From Microbacterium aerolatum (GTDB taxonomy: Bacteria; Actinomycetota; Actinomycetes; Actinomycetales; Microbacteriaceae), in the NCBI RefSeq assembly GCF_007988825.1, contig NZ_BJUW01000015.1, positions 1-64,000 of the forward strand: 64,000 nucleotides of DNA, read 5' to 3'. The translations under genes and the position numbers were made by a program. Positions within the stretch are counted from its first letter, which is position 1; each line of letters opens with the position of its first letter. Positions 1-8,156 of this stretch are shown here, piece by piece. The notes under the pieces are model-generated. The model was given only the letters and a program-made list of their open reading frames with translations. It did no database searches and had not been told where the DNA came from.

Positions 1-508
1 CGGGCACAGCGGGCACGGGGCCCGCCTCGACCGCGGCGACGTCGTACGGGATGGCCAGCACGACGGGCACGCGGTAGGTGAGGGCGTGCTCGATCGCGAT
101 GACGGTGGTCGCCGCGGCATCCGTCCGCCCCACCGTGTACGTCCGTGCGCCGACGGCAGACGCCAGCGCGATCTGGTCGACGTCCCACGGCCGCGGACCC
201 GAGGTCGGCTCGTCCCCGACGACGAGCACCAGCGGAATGCGCGCCTGCACCGACTCGGCAAGCGCGGTCAGCGTGTTCGTGAATCCGGCGCCGTACGTGG
301 CCGTGCCCGCGGCGATGCGACCCGATGCCCGGTAGTGCGCATCTGCGGCGACGACGGCGCCCTGTTCGTGGCGCACGGCGGTGAACTCGGCGGTTGTCTC
401 ACGTTCGAGGGCGTCGAGGAAATAGGCGTTCCCGTTGCCCATCACCCCGAACACGTGGTCGATGTGCTGGGCGAGGGTGATGGCGACGTGCGCGGAGACG
501 GAGGGCAT
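1..508 (-). CDS. Thiamine-diphosphate enzyme, N-terminal part (truncated by window edge)
   Basis: The first 169 residues of a ThDP-dependent enzyme of the acetolactate synthase/pyruvate oxidase superfamily; the rest lies beyond the window edge. The visible part looks like the N-terminal PYR domain: a HEQGA motif near residue 47 holds the glutamate (E48) that activates the cofactor in this superfamily, followed by an AGFTNTLTAL segment in the position of the usual GPGATN loop and a hydrophobic strand ending in VVGDEP. The ATG at 508 has an AAAGG about 8 nt upstream. The substrate cannot be told from this domain; acetolactate synthase-like, benzoylformate decarboxylase-like or oxalyl-CoA decarboxylase-like members all fit. 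Confidence 0.75.
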   Translation of the reverse strand, partial: MPSVSAHVAITLAQHIDHVFGVMGNGNAYFLDALERETTAEFTAVRHEQGAVVAADAHYRASGRIAAGTATYGAGFTNTLTALAESVQARIPLVLVVGDEPTSGPRPWDVDQIALASAVGARTYTVGRTDAAATTVIAIEHALTYRVPVVLAIPYDVAAVEAGPVPAVP

Positions 509-649
509 GACAGAGCCTTTCGAGACGGTACGGTTGCGGATTCCGTGTGTGTCTCGCGCGACGCGTCTGCGCGTCGGAGGCTTCGTGCCCATTTTTCGAG
601 CACCGGCAGTGCCGGACAGCTCGATTCTAGCCGCGGCGAAGCCGATGGA

Positions 650-2173
650 TCAGCCGCGCACCAGAGCCCGCAGTGTCTGGATCGTGTCGGTCTCGGTCAC
701 GGGTTTGTCGTCGCGGTAGCGCTTGACCCGCGCGAAGCGCAGCGCGACGCCGCCCGGGTACCGCGGGGAGCGCTGGACTCCGTCGATGGCGATCTCCACG
801 ACCACCTCCGGCCGCAGGAACACGGCCGCGCCCGTGCGATGCGTCTCGAAGTAGGGGAAGGTCTGCGTCTGCCAGCGCAGGATCTCGTCGGTGAGGCCCT
901 TGAACGTCTTGCCGACCATGACGAAGCCGCCCGGTTCGCCGAACTCGCCGTCGGGGTCGCGAGCGCCGAGGTGCAGGTTGGAAAGCTGTCCGCGCCGGCG
1001 CCCGGACCCCCATTCCGCCGCGAGCACCACGAGGTCATATGTGTAGACCGGCTTCACCTTGATCCACGACTTCCCGCGGCGACCGGCCGTGTAGGGCGCA
1101 TCGATCGACTTGACCATGACGCCCTCGTGGCCGGCATCCAGCGCCTCGCGGGAGAACCGTTCTGCCTCCTCGGGGTCGTCCGTGCGGATGCCGGGGACGC
1201 GCCAGCCTCCCGCGACGCGGTCGAGTTCCGCCGACCGCACCGAGAGCGGCTCGTCGATCAGGTCGCGTCCGCCGGCGTGCAGGATGTCGAAGAACCACGG
1301 GCGCAGCACCAGCTCGCGCGAGACATCGGCGCCGAAGCGCGACATGGTCTCCTGGAACGGGCGCGGACCGCCGTCCTCGTCGAGCGACAGCGTCTCGCCG
1401 TCGAGGATCAGATCTCCGCCAGGAAGCGTGCTGACGATCTCGACGATCTCCGGGACCCGATGGGTGATGTCGGCCAGGCTGCGCGTGTACACCGAGACCG
1501 AGTCGCCGCGCCGGTGCACCTGGATGCGCGCGCCGTCGAGTTTGTACTCCACGGATGCCTCGCCGGTCAGCTCGAGCGCAGCCGTGGGAGTGGTCGCGGT
1601 CGCCGCGAGCATCGGCATCACGGGGCGGCCCACCACGAGGCCGACCTCGTCCAACTGCTCCGCCGTGCCGGTCAGTGCCAGTACGGCCGTCTCGCCGAGG
1701 TCGCCGGAGAGCATCGCCGCCCGACGCACGGCGGCCGGGGTGCGCTCGCTCGCGCGCGCGATCGCATCGAGCAGCACGCCCGATAGCGCGCCTGTGCGAA
1801 GTTCGCCGAGCATGGCGCCTGCGAGGAAGTGCCACTCGTCGGAGGTCGCTGCCGACGCGAGGGCCGTGAGGAGGGCGTTGCGCGCGGCGTGCGACCCTGA
1901 TCCGGATGCCGCGGCGACAGCGGTCAGCGCCTCATCCACGTCGGCGATGCTGAGCGTTGCGGCATCCGCGTGCGTGACCTCCAGGGCCGCGAGGCCGCGC
2001 CAGCCGACGCCGAGTCGCCCCTGTCGCGGAGATGCCAGGAGCAGACCCGTCAGCGGGACGAGTTCGGCAGGTTCTGCAAGCGTGAGCAGATCGGCGAGCG
2101 CGGCGATCTTGCCGAGCCTCGACGACGTGGACCCGACGAGCTGAGACGCGGTGACGACCTCGGAGAGCCTCAT
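650..2173 (-). CDS. lig: ATP-dependent DNA ligase (LigB type)
   Basis: A 507-residue ATP-dependent DNA ligase, which seals nicks through a covalent lysyl-AMP. Nucleotidyltransferase motif I, EYKLDG, is clear, with the adenylated lysine near residue 211. An N-terminal ligase domain (about 1-180) precedes it, and an OB-fold C-terminal domain follows (about 390-500, with the GKSWIKVKP motif V region before it). The length matches mycobacterial LigB-type enzymes, which act beside the essential NAD-dependent LigA. No polymerase or nuclease domain is fused, so it is not a LigD. It reads away from the ThDP enzyme's start and seems to be transcribed alone. A role in repair is inferred from the family. 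Confidence 0.92.
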   Translation of the reverse strand: MRLSEVVTASQLVGSTSSRLGKIAALADLLTLAEPAELVPLTGLLLASPRQGRLGVGWRGLAALEVTHADAATLSIADVDEALTAVAAASGSGSHAARNALLTALASAATSDEWHFLAGAMLGELRTGALSGVLLDAIARASERTPAAVRRAAMLSGDLGETAVLALTGTAEQLDEVGLVVGRPVMPMLAATATTPTAALELTGEASVEYKLDGARIQVHRRGDSVSVYTRSLADITHRVPEIVEIVSTLPGGDLILDGETLSLDEDGGPRPFQETMSRFGADVSRELVLRPWFFDILHAGGRDLIDEPLSVRSAELDRVAGGWRVPGIRTDDPEEAERFSREALDAGHEGVMVKSIDAPYTAGRRGKSWIKVKPVYTYDLVVLAAEWGSGRRRGQLSNLHLGARDPDGEFGEPGGFVMVGKTFKGLTDEILRWQTQTFPYFETHRTGAAVFLRPEVVVEIAIDGVQRSPRYPGGVALRFARVKRYRDDKPVTETDTIQTLRALVRG

Positions 2174-2209
2174 CGCGTCATTCTCGCACCGCGGCGTGCT
2201 CGTCGTCGA

Positions 2210-3067
2210 TCAGTTCCGCAGGGCGCGGGTGGCTTCTCGGGTGCGCTGCAGGGCATCCATCGTCTCGGCGAACCGGCGCTTGCCGACGCCGACGAACAGG
2301 CAGTCGACCATCGTGAGCTGCGCGATCCGGCTCACCATGGCCCCGGCTCGGAACGACGACTCTCGCACCTGGGTGAACAGCGCGTGGTCGGCCACGTGGG
2401 CGAGGGGGGAGTCCTTCGACGAGGTCACGGCGATCGTCGCGGCGCCGCTTCTGCCGGCGGTGCGCAGGAACCGCACGGTCTCAGTGGTCGCGCCCGAGTG
2501 CGAGAAGCCGATCGCGACGGTCGGCCCGGTGTTCAGCACCGTGGCCGCGATCGCCTCGTGCGGATCGGCGAGCACATGCGCGTTGCGACCGATGCGCAGC
2601 AGCTTCTGGGCGAGGTCCTCCGCAACGAACTGGCTCGCGCCGATCCCATACAGCAGGATGCGCTGGGCCGCGTCGATGTCGGTGATCGCGGCGTCGAGGA
2701 CATCGAAGTCCAGGCCCTCCACGGTCTCCTCGATGGCGAGGAGTTCAAGCGCAGCCAGCTTCGATACGGCTTCGCGCAACGAGTCGCCGTCGGAGATCTC
2801 CGAGCCGAGCGTCCCGCGAGTCGAGAACTGGGCGGCCTCCTTGCCGAGCTCGGCGGCCAGCGCCATCCGCAGCGGCGCGTAGCCACTGAACCCGATGGCA
2901 CGGCAGAACCGCACGACAGACGCCACGGAGGTGCTGCACTTGTGCGCGAGCTCGTTGATCGTCATATCGACCACGAGGGAGGGGTTCTCGCGCACGACCG
3001 CGGCGATGCGCGCGAGCGAGGGCGGCAGGGTCGACGCGGCCGCTTCGATCGTTGTCTGGATGCTCAT
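2210..3067 (-). CDS. MurR/RpiR-family transcriptional regulator
   Basis: A 285-residue regulator with an N-terminal RpiR helix-turn-helix (about residues 30-75, with the segment NELAHKCSTSVASVVRFCR) and a C-terminal SIS sugar-phosphate domain (about 120-255, including GFSHSGATTETV). Family members bind sugar phosphates in the SIS domain and control amino-sugar or sugar catabolism. It is divergent from a BadF-type kinase and murQ, which strongly suggests that it senses MurNAc-6-phosphate or GlcNAc-6-phosphate and controls that pair. The 160-bp divergent region holds a good promoter for the kinase with a TTCTT-N3-AAGAA palindrome over its -35 box, the likely operator. Confidence 0.9.
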   Translation of the reverse strand: MSIQTTIEAAASTLPPSLARIAAVVRENPSLVVDMTINELAHKCSTSVASVVRFCRAIGFSGYAPLRMALAAELGKEAAQFSTRGTLGSEISDGDSLREAVSKLAALELLAIEETVEGLDFDVLDAAITDIDAAQRILLYGIGASQFVAEDLAQKLLRIGRNAHVLADPHEAIAATVLNTGPTVAIGFSHSGATTETVRFLRTAGRSGAATIAVTSSKDSPLAHVADHALFTQVRESSFRAGAMVSRIAQLTMVDCLFVGVGKRRFAETMDALQRTREATRALRN

Positions 3068-3148
3068 CGGCGCTCCTGAGGGCTGGGATTACAGTATGTC
3101 GCGTCCCGGCACGGACATTCTCGTCTCGCGATCCGGTCGGTCGGTAAA

Positions 3149-3181
3149 TTCTTTTCAAGAAGCTTACGCGTCGTGTAGACT
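3149..3181 (+). promoter_or_regulatory. Promoter and putative RpiR operator for the kinase-murQ operon
   Basis: A -35-like TTTCAA (3153-3158) and a -10-like TAGACT (3176-3181) are separated by 17 bp. The inverted repeat TTCTT-TTC-AAGAA (3149-3161) covers the -35 element. RpiR/MurR proteins commonly bind such A/T-rich palindromes, and the regulator gene is divergent from this point. That the regulator binds here is inferred. Confidence 0.55.
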
Positions 3182-3227
3182 CTTTCCGAAGAACCCATGC
3201 GCCGCGTCGCCGTCCGAGAGTTGAGAA

Positions 3228-4124
3228 ATGCAGATCGCGCACATCATCGCTGCCATCGATCTCGGGAAGACCCGTTGCCGCCTCGCGGTGATCGACCCGG
3301 ACGGGCGCCGAAGCTACGCGGATGCCGGGTCTCCAGGCCTTGCGACAGCGGATGGCGTCGACACCGCGCTCGCCGCGATCCTGCCGCTGCTCGCGCAGGC
3401 CGGACCCATCGACTCCCTCGGCGTCGGAGTCGCAGGAGCGTGGAGCGTACCGGATGCCGCCCGCGACCTCGCCGAGCGCCTCGCCGCATCGACCGAGGTG
3501 CCCGTGGCGGTGGCCTCGGACGTCGTGACCGCCCATGGCGGGGCGCTCGGTGGTGCGCCGGGCACTCTGCTGATCGCGGGAACGGGCGCGGCAGCCCTCG
3601 GTGCGGATGCCGCGGGCGTGCGACTCGTCGACGGCTGGGGCCCCGATGTCGGCGATCTCGGCGGCGGATCGTGGATCGGCCGCGAGGGGATCCGCGCGGT
3701 CCTGAGGGCCCGCGACGGGCTCGCGGAGGCCACGACGCTCAGCGATGCCGTGCGCGCTCACATCTCCCCGGCGCCGGATGCCGTCGCGTGGCTGGCCGCA
3801 GACATCCCCGCCGCACGTCAGCTCGCAACCGTCGCCCCGCTCGTGCTCGACGCAGCCGCCGCCGGCGACGCCGTCGCCACCGGGATCGCCGCGGAGGCCA
3901 CTCGGCTCCTCACCGCGTCGGCAGTCGCGGCATCCGATGATCCTGCCGTCGTGATCCACGGCGGCCTCACCGACCATGCCTGGTTCCGCGCCGAGCTGGA
4001 ACGCTCTCTGACCGCCGCCGGGCGCATGACTGCGCCTGCCGCCGGCGATGCCCTCGACGGTGCCGCGCTGCTCGCGCGTCGTACCGACATGCCTCACGAA
4101 AGGTTCGTGCACCGTGCCGAATAA
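3228..4124 (+). CDS. BadF/BadG-type amino-sugar kinase (GlcNAc/MurNAc kinase-like)
   Basis: A 298-residue ASKHA-fold ATPase of the BadF/BadG/BcrA group. The phosphate-1 loop is near the N-terminus (AIDLGKTRCRLAVID) and the phosphate-2 loop is LIAGTGAAALG around residue 120. Relatives include GlcNAc kinases and the MurNAc/GlcNAc kinase MurK. The stop codon overlaps the start of murQ by 11 bp, so the two are translationally coupled. In a pathway with MurQ, the expected job is to phosphorylate MurNAc (or GlcNAc) recovered from the cell wall, giving MurNAc-6-phosphate for the etherase. The substrate is inferred from context. Confidence 0.85.
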   Translation: MQIAHIIAAIDLGKTRCRLAVIDPDGRRSYADAGSPGLATADGVDTALAAILPLLAQAGPIDSLGVGVAGAWSVPDAARDLAERLAASTEVPVAVASDVVTAHGGALGGAPGTLLIAGTGAAALGADAAGVRLVDGWGPDVGDLGGGSWIGREGIRAVLRARDGLAEATTLSDAVRAHISPAPDAVAWLAADIPAARQLATVAPLVLDAAAAGDAVATGIAAEATRLLTASAVAASDDPAVVIHGGLTDHAWFRAELERSLTAAGRMTAPAAGDALDGAALLARRTDMPHERFVHRAE

Positions 4125-5064
4125 CCCCGTGCCGAATGACTCCTCCCGCCTCGCCGAACTGCTCGGCGTGCTCTCGCAGCTCGACACCGAGGCGGCCACC
4201 ACGGAACGCGGTGACCTCGATCTGCAGGGCACCGTGGAGCTCGTCCACCGCATGAATGCCGAGGACCAGCGGGTGCCGGTCGCGGTCGCCGAGCGCGCCG
4301 ATGAGATCGCCCGCGCCGTGGACGGCATCACCGAGCGCTTCCGCCGCGGCGGGCGACTCATCTACATCGGCGCCGGCACCGCCGGCCGCATCGGCGTGCT
4401 CGACGCCAGCGAGTGCCCTCCCACGTTCGGCACGGATCCATCCATGGTCGTCGGGATCATCGCCGGCGGTGAGACGGCGATCCGCTCCGCCGTCGAGAAC
4501 GCCGAGGATGACGCGGATGCCGCCGAGGCGTCGCTGCGCGAGATCGAGCTCACCGAAAGCGACACGGTCGTCGGCATCTCGGCATCCGGCCGCACGCCGT
4601 ACGTCGTCGGCGGACTGCGATACGCGCGGGGGATCGGTGCGCTCACGGTCGCGATCGCGTCGAATCGCGGCTCCGACATCGGGGCGGCCGCCGAGATCCC
4701 GATCGAGGTCGTCACAGGCCCCGAGTTCATCTCGGGTTCGACGAGGCTCAAGTCGGGCACCGCGCAGAAGCTCGTCGTCAACATGCTCACGACGCTGTCG
4801 ATGATCAAACTCGGCAAGACGTACCGTGGCGTGATGGTCGACCTGCTGGCCACGAACGAGAAGCTGCACGCCCGCTCGATCCGTACGGTGACCGAGATCG
4901 CCGGCGTCGGAGTCGACGAGGCCGCAGATGCCCTGCGCGCAGCCGGCGGCTCGGTGAAGCTCGCACTGCTGACGCTGGCGACCGGAGCGGATGTCGAACG
5001 GTCGAAGGATGCGTTGGCTCAGACCGGCGGCATCCTGCGCGAGGCGATCGCCGCGCTCAGCTGA
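4114..5064 (+). CDS. murQ: N-acetylmuramic acid 6-phosphate etherase
   Basis: MurQ cleaves the lactyl ether of MurNAc-6-phosphate, giving GlcNAc-6-phosphate and D-lactate. The 316 residues contain the SIS-domain signature GAGTAGRIGVLDASECPP (with the family's conserved glutamate), the phosphosugar loop SASGRTPYVVGGL, and a long C-terminal helical part, all typical of MurQ (about 300 aa). The GTG at 4114 is chosen because an AAAGG lies 10 nt upstream; it also gives the short overlap with the kinase. An in-frame start further upstream would add residues not seen in the family. The 3' end overlaps the convergent HAD gene by 8 bp. Role: peptidoglycan recycling or scavenging. Confidence 0.95.
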   Translation: MPNNPVPNDSSRLAELLGVLSQLDTEAATTERGDLDLQGTVELVHRMNAEDQRVPVAVAERADEIARAVDGITERFRRGGRLIYIGAGTAGRIGVLDASECPPTFGTDPSMVVGIIAGGETAIRSAVENAEDDADAAEASLREIELTESDTVVGISASGRTPYVVGGLRYARGIGALTVAIASNRGSDIGAAAEIPIEVVTGPEFISGSTRLKSGTAQKLVVNMLTTLSMIKLGKTYRGVMVDLLATNEKLHARSIRTVTEIAGVGVDEAADALRAAGGSVKLALLTLATGADVERSKDALAQTGGILREAIAALS

Positions 5065-5707
5065 TCCGGATCTCGAACCCGTCGCCGGCGGGGGCGATCG
5101 CGATCTGCGTGAGATCGTCGACGTGATGTGCGGGCCCGAACGCGGGAGCGTGGGGGCCGACGCCGATCACCTTCATGCCTGCGTCGAGTCCGGCGCGGAT
5201 GCCGGCACCGGAGTCCTCGAAGACGACGCAGCCTGCGGGATCGATGCCGAGCGTGGATGCCGCGAGCAGGAAGCCCTCCGGATGCGGCTTGCTGTTCGTC
5301 ACGCGCTCGGCCGTCACCGCCAGCTCGGGGACGGTGAGCGCGGCCGCACCCATCCGCGCGGTCATCAGCGCAACGTCCGCCGAGGTGACGATCGCGTGCG
5401 GGAACCCCTGGAGCGCGCGCAGCAGGCGGTCGGCTCCGGCGATCGCCACGACACCGTCCGTGTCGGCGCTTTCACGGGCGAGCATCTCCTGGTTCTCGAC
5501 GAGGTTGATGGCGTGGTCGCGCTCGGGCAGCAGGATCGACATGCTCTGCCAGCCCTGACGTCCGTGCACCGTGCTCAGCACCGTGTCGCGGTCGAGGCCG
5601 TGGGGCTCGGCCCACTCCAGCCAGAGACGCTCGACGACGGCAGTCGAGTCGACGAGGGTGCCGTCCATGTCGAGGAGTGCGGCGCGGGCGGTGATGACTG
5701 TCGACAT
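5057..5707 (-). CDS. HAD-superfamily sugar phosphatase/phosphomutase-like hydrolase
   Basis: A 216-residue haloacid dehalogenase superfamily protein, subfamily I with a helical cap. Motif I is DMDGTLVDS near residue 14, with the nucleophile aspartate first and the acid/base aspartate two residues later. Motif II (serine or threonine) lies in AIVTSADV, motif III lysine in NSKPHPEG, and motif IV is VFEDSGAG. This arrangement is close to sugar-phosphate phosphatases and beta-phosphoglucomutases. It is convergent with murQ, overlapping by 8 bp, so it is not in the same operon. The substrate is unknown. Confidence 0.85.
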   Translation of the reverse strand: MSTVITARAALLDMDGTLVDSTAVVERLWLEWAEPHGLDRDTVLSTVHGRQGWQSMSILLPERDHAINLVENQEMLARESADTDGVVAIAGADRLLRALQGFPHAIVTSADVALMTARMGAAALTVPELAVTAERVTNSKPHPEGFLLAASTLGIDPAGCVVFEDSGAGIRAGLDAGMKVIGVGPHAPAFGPAHHVDDLTQIAIAPAGDGFEIRIS

Positions 5708-5847
5708 GGATCCAGGCTAGCCCGGTCGACCTGATGGTTCGTCCGGTGCCTCCGCGACGCGTACGCTGGAGACATCCCCCGATGTTCCACCCGGCAACCC
5801 GCGCGCCGGAAGACCTTCGGCGCGCGCTCACACATGCAAGGAAGCAG

Positions 5848-7296
5848 ATGAACGACGAGCACGCACACCGTGACGACTGGATGGTCAGAGAAGAGCTCGC
5901 CGAGCGGATGGTTCCGCTCGTCGGGGCGCTCCGCCGGGACCACGAGGTGGTCACATCGCTGCACGGGCACCGGCTGCTCGGCCTGTCGACCACGGGCATC
6001 ATCGAGCTGCACGAGCGCATCGCCCAGCTCGGCCACGAGGAACTCGCGCTGGAGGACACCCTCGCGGTGCTCGAATCGCTGCGCGAGCTCGCGCCGGGAG
6101 CATCCTCCATCGACGTGGCGCGTCTGGTCGCCGAGCGCGCGGATTCCGATGCGCCGCTGGGCGAGTACCTGCGCGAGATCCTCGCACCCGCCATGGGGGC
6201 GACACCGGCGGAACCCACCGATGTCGTGCTGTACGGCTTCGGCCGGATCGGGCGCCTGCTCGCCCGCATCCTCATCGCGCACAACAGCGGCGGCAGCGGC
6301 CTGCGCCTGCGCGCGATCGTCGTGCGCCGCGGTTCGGAGAACGACCTCGTCAAGCGCGCCTCGCTGCTGATGCGCGACTCCGTGCACGGCCGCTTCGCCG
6401 GCTCGGTCACCGTTGACGAGGAGGCCGAGCAGATCATCGCCAACGGCACTCGCATCCAGGTGATCTACTCGAACGACCCGGCATCCGTGGACTACACCGC
6501 CTACGGCATCCGGAACGCGATCGTCGTCGACAACACCGGCCGCTGGCGCGACGAGGAAGGGCTCAGCCGGCACCTCGAGGCCGAGGGCGTCGCCCGCGTG
6601 CTGCTCACCGCTCCGGGCAAGGGCGCGCTGAAGAACATCGTGCACGGCATCAACGACGCCACGATCACCCCCGAGGACCGCATCCTGTCGGCGGCATCGT
6701 GCACGACCAACGCGATCACGCCGGTGCTGAAGGCCGTCGACGAGGCGTACGGGATCGTGCGCGGCCACGTCGAGACGGTGCACTCGTTCACGAACGACCA
6801 GAACCTCATCGACAACTTCCACTCCGGCGACCGCCGCGGACGCTCGGCCGTGCTGAACATGGTGATCACCGAGACCGGAGCCGCGAAGGCGGTCGCCCGC
6901 GCACTGCCGGAGCTCGAAGGCAAGCTCACCGGATCCGCGATCCGCGTTCCCACACCGGACGTCTCGCTGGCCGTGCTGCACCTGACGCTGGAGAATCCGG
7001 CCGCCAAGGACGAGCTCAACGACTACCTGCGCCGGGTGTCGCTGCACTCCAAGCTGCGCCAGCAGATCGACTACGTCGAGTCGCCCGAGGTGGTGTCGAC
7101 GGACTTCGTGGGCTCGCATCGCGCGGGCATCGTGGACGGGCTGGCCACGATCGCGAACGGCCGCGATGTCGTGCTCTACGTCTGGTACGACAACGAGTAC
7201 GGATACTCGTGCCAGGTCATCCGCGTGCTCGAGGTGATGGCCGGATCGCACCCCGTGGTGCTGCCGCCGCGCCGCGAGGTGACGCTGCAGGCCTGA
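5848..7296 (+). CDS. Glyceraldehyde-3-phosphate dehydrogenase, long form
   Basis: A 482-residue GAPDH. The Rossmann motif YGFGRIGRLLAR lies around residues 126-137, and the catalytic cysteine sits in SAASCTTNAITPV near residue 290. Ordinary GAPDH is about 335 aa; here about 120 extra N-terminal residues precede the Rossmann fold. This matches the 480-aa GapB-like group of corynebacteria and pseudomonads, which in Corynebacterium glutamicum works in gluconeogenesis. The ATG at 5848 has AAGGAAG three nt upstream; an in-frame ATG 38 codons earlier lacks a ribosome site and would add arginine/proline-rich sequence unlike the family. With pckG nearby, a gluconeogenic role is plausible but inferred. 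Confidence 0.92.
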   Translation: MNDEHAHRDDWMVREELAERMVPLVGALRRDHEVVTSLHGHRLLGLSTTGIIELHERIAQLGHEELALEDTLAVLESLRELAPGASSIDVARLVAERADSDAPLGEYLREILAPAMGATPAEPTDVVLYGFGRIGRLLARILIAHNSGGSGLRLRAIVVRRGSENDLVKRASLLMRDSVHGRFAGSVTVDEEAEQIIANGTRIQVIYSNDPASVDYTAYGIRNAIVVDNTGRWRDEEGLSRHLEAEGVARVLLTAPGKGALKNIVHGINDATITPEDRILSAASCTTNAITPVLKAVDEAYGIVRGHVETVHSFTNDQNLIDNFHSGDRRGRSAVLNMVITETGAAKAVARALPELEGKLTGSAIRVPTPDVSLAVLHLTLENPAAKDELNDYLRRVSLHSKLRQQIDYVESPEVVSTDFVGSHRAGIVDGLATIANGRDVVLYVWYDNEYGYSCQVIRVLEVMAGSHPVVLPPRREVTLQA

Positions 7297-7320
7297 CCTG
7301 GGGGTCGCCGGCCGGGCTGC

Positions 7321-8007
7321 TCAGCCGTTCAGGCGGCTGATGATGTCGGCATCGACATCGCCCGTGATCGCGACGTACTCGCCGTTGACAACGAGCGTCG
7401 GGGTGCCGGCTCCGCCGCTCTGGGGGTCCGTCGGGAGTTCCTGGGCCTGATCGACGGTGAATTGACGGTAGGTGCCGTCGGCGATGCAGTCCGCGGCGTC
7501 TGCGGCGCCGACGTCCTCGGCGAGAGCCGTCAGTTCCTCGTCCGTGAGCCCGGCGCCGCTGGGCTTCAGGGCGAACAGCTCCGTGAAGAACGGCAGCACC
7601 GAGTCCGGGGCCGCGTCGGCCACGCAGTACAGGGCGCTGCCCGAGCGTTCGGAGAACTCGGTGCCGGATGCCGCGTTGAGGCCGGAGAGTGCCACCGGCA
7701 TGAGGCGCAGTGTGATCGCGTCGTCGTCGACGAGCTCCTGGACGCGGGGACCGTAGACCTCCTCGAAGTCCTGGCAGTGCGGGCAGTAGAAGTCGAACCA
7801 GATCTCGACCTCGTCCGCGCCGTCGCCGATCATGATGGCCCCGGTCTGCTCCTCGACGATGCTGCCGCCGGGCGCCGCGGAGTCCGCGCCCTGCTGCTGA
7901 TTCAGCCAGACGACCAGGACGCCCACCGCCACCAACGCGATCACGACGCCGATCGAGATCCAGATCGCGAACCAGTTCGTCTTCCGCGCTTGTGCAGCCA
8001 TGATCAT
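7321..8007 (-). CDS. Membrane-anchored DsbA-like thioredoxin-fold protein
   Basis: A 228-residue protein with one N-terminal membrane segment (about residues 12-34) and an extracytoplasmic thioredoxin-fold domain. The active site is CPHC within WFDFYCPHCQDF, typical of DsbA-like oxidoreductases, and a cis-proline is likely in the GTPTLVVNGEYV strand. Two more cysteines (YCVADA, DCIADG) may form a structural disulfide. In actinobacteria, proteins of this kind help oxidative folding of exported proteins. The start is ambiguous: ATG at 8007 or ATG at 8001, two codons later, neither with a strong ribosome site. It is convergent with the GAPDH gene. Confidence 0.9.
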   Translation of the reverse strand: MIMAAQARKTNWFAIWISIGVVIALVAVGVLVVWLNQQQGADSAAPGGSIVEEQTGAIMIGDGADEVEIWFDFYCPHCQDFEEVYGPRVQELVDDDAITLRLMPVALSGLNAASGTEFSERSGSALYCVADAAPDSVLPFFTELFALKPSGAGLTDEELTALAEDVGAADAADCIADGTYRQFTVDQAQELPTDPQSGGAGTPTLVVNGEYVAITGDVDADIISRLNG

Positions 8008-8156
8008 CCGTTCGTCGCTCAGCTCGTCTGACTAGACCCTACTGTCGCGGCGGATCGCCATGCGGGATGAGTTCGGTCGGCCTGACGCGACCAGAACCAG
8101 CACAACGCATACAGCAGGGCGGGCGCGATGTCGGCGGCAGGGGGCAGGATGGGCGC

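Noticed and set aside
86..1786. A long plus-strand open frame over the ThDP enzyme and ligase genes
   Set aside because: Arginine/aspartate-rich shadow; the minus strand has clear motifs for both genes.
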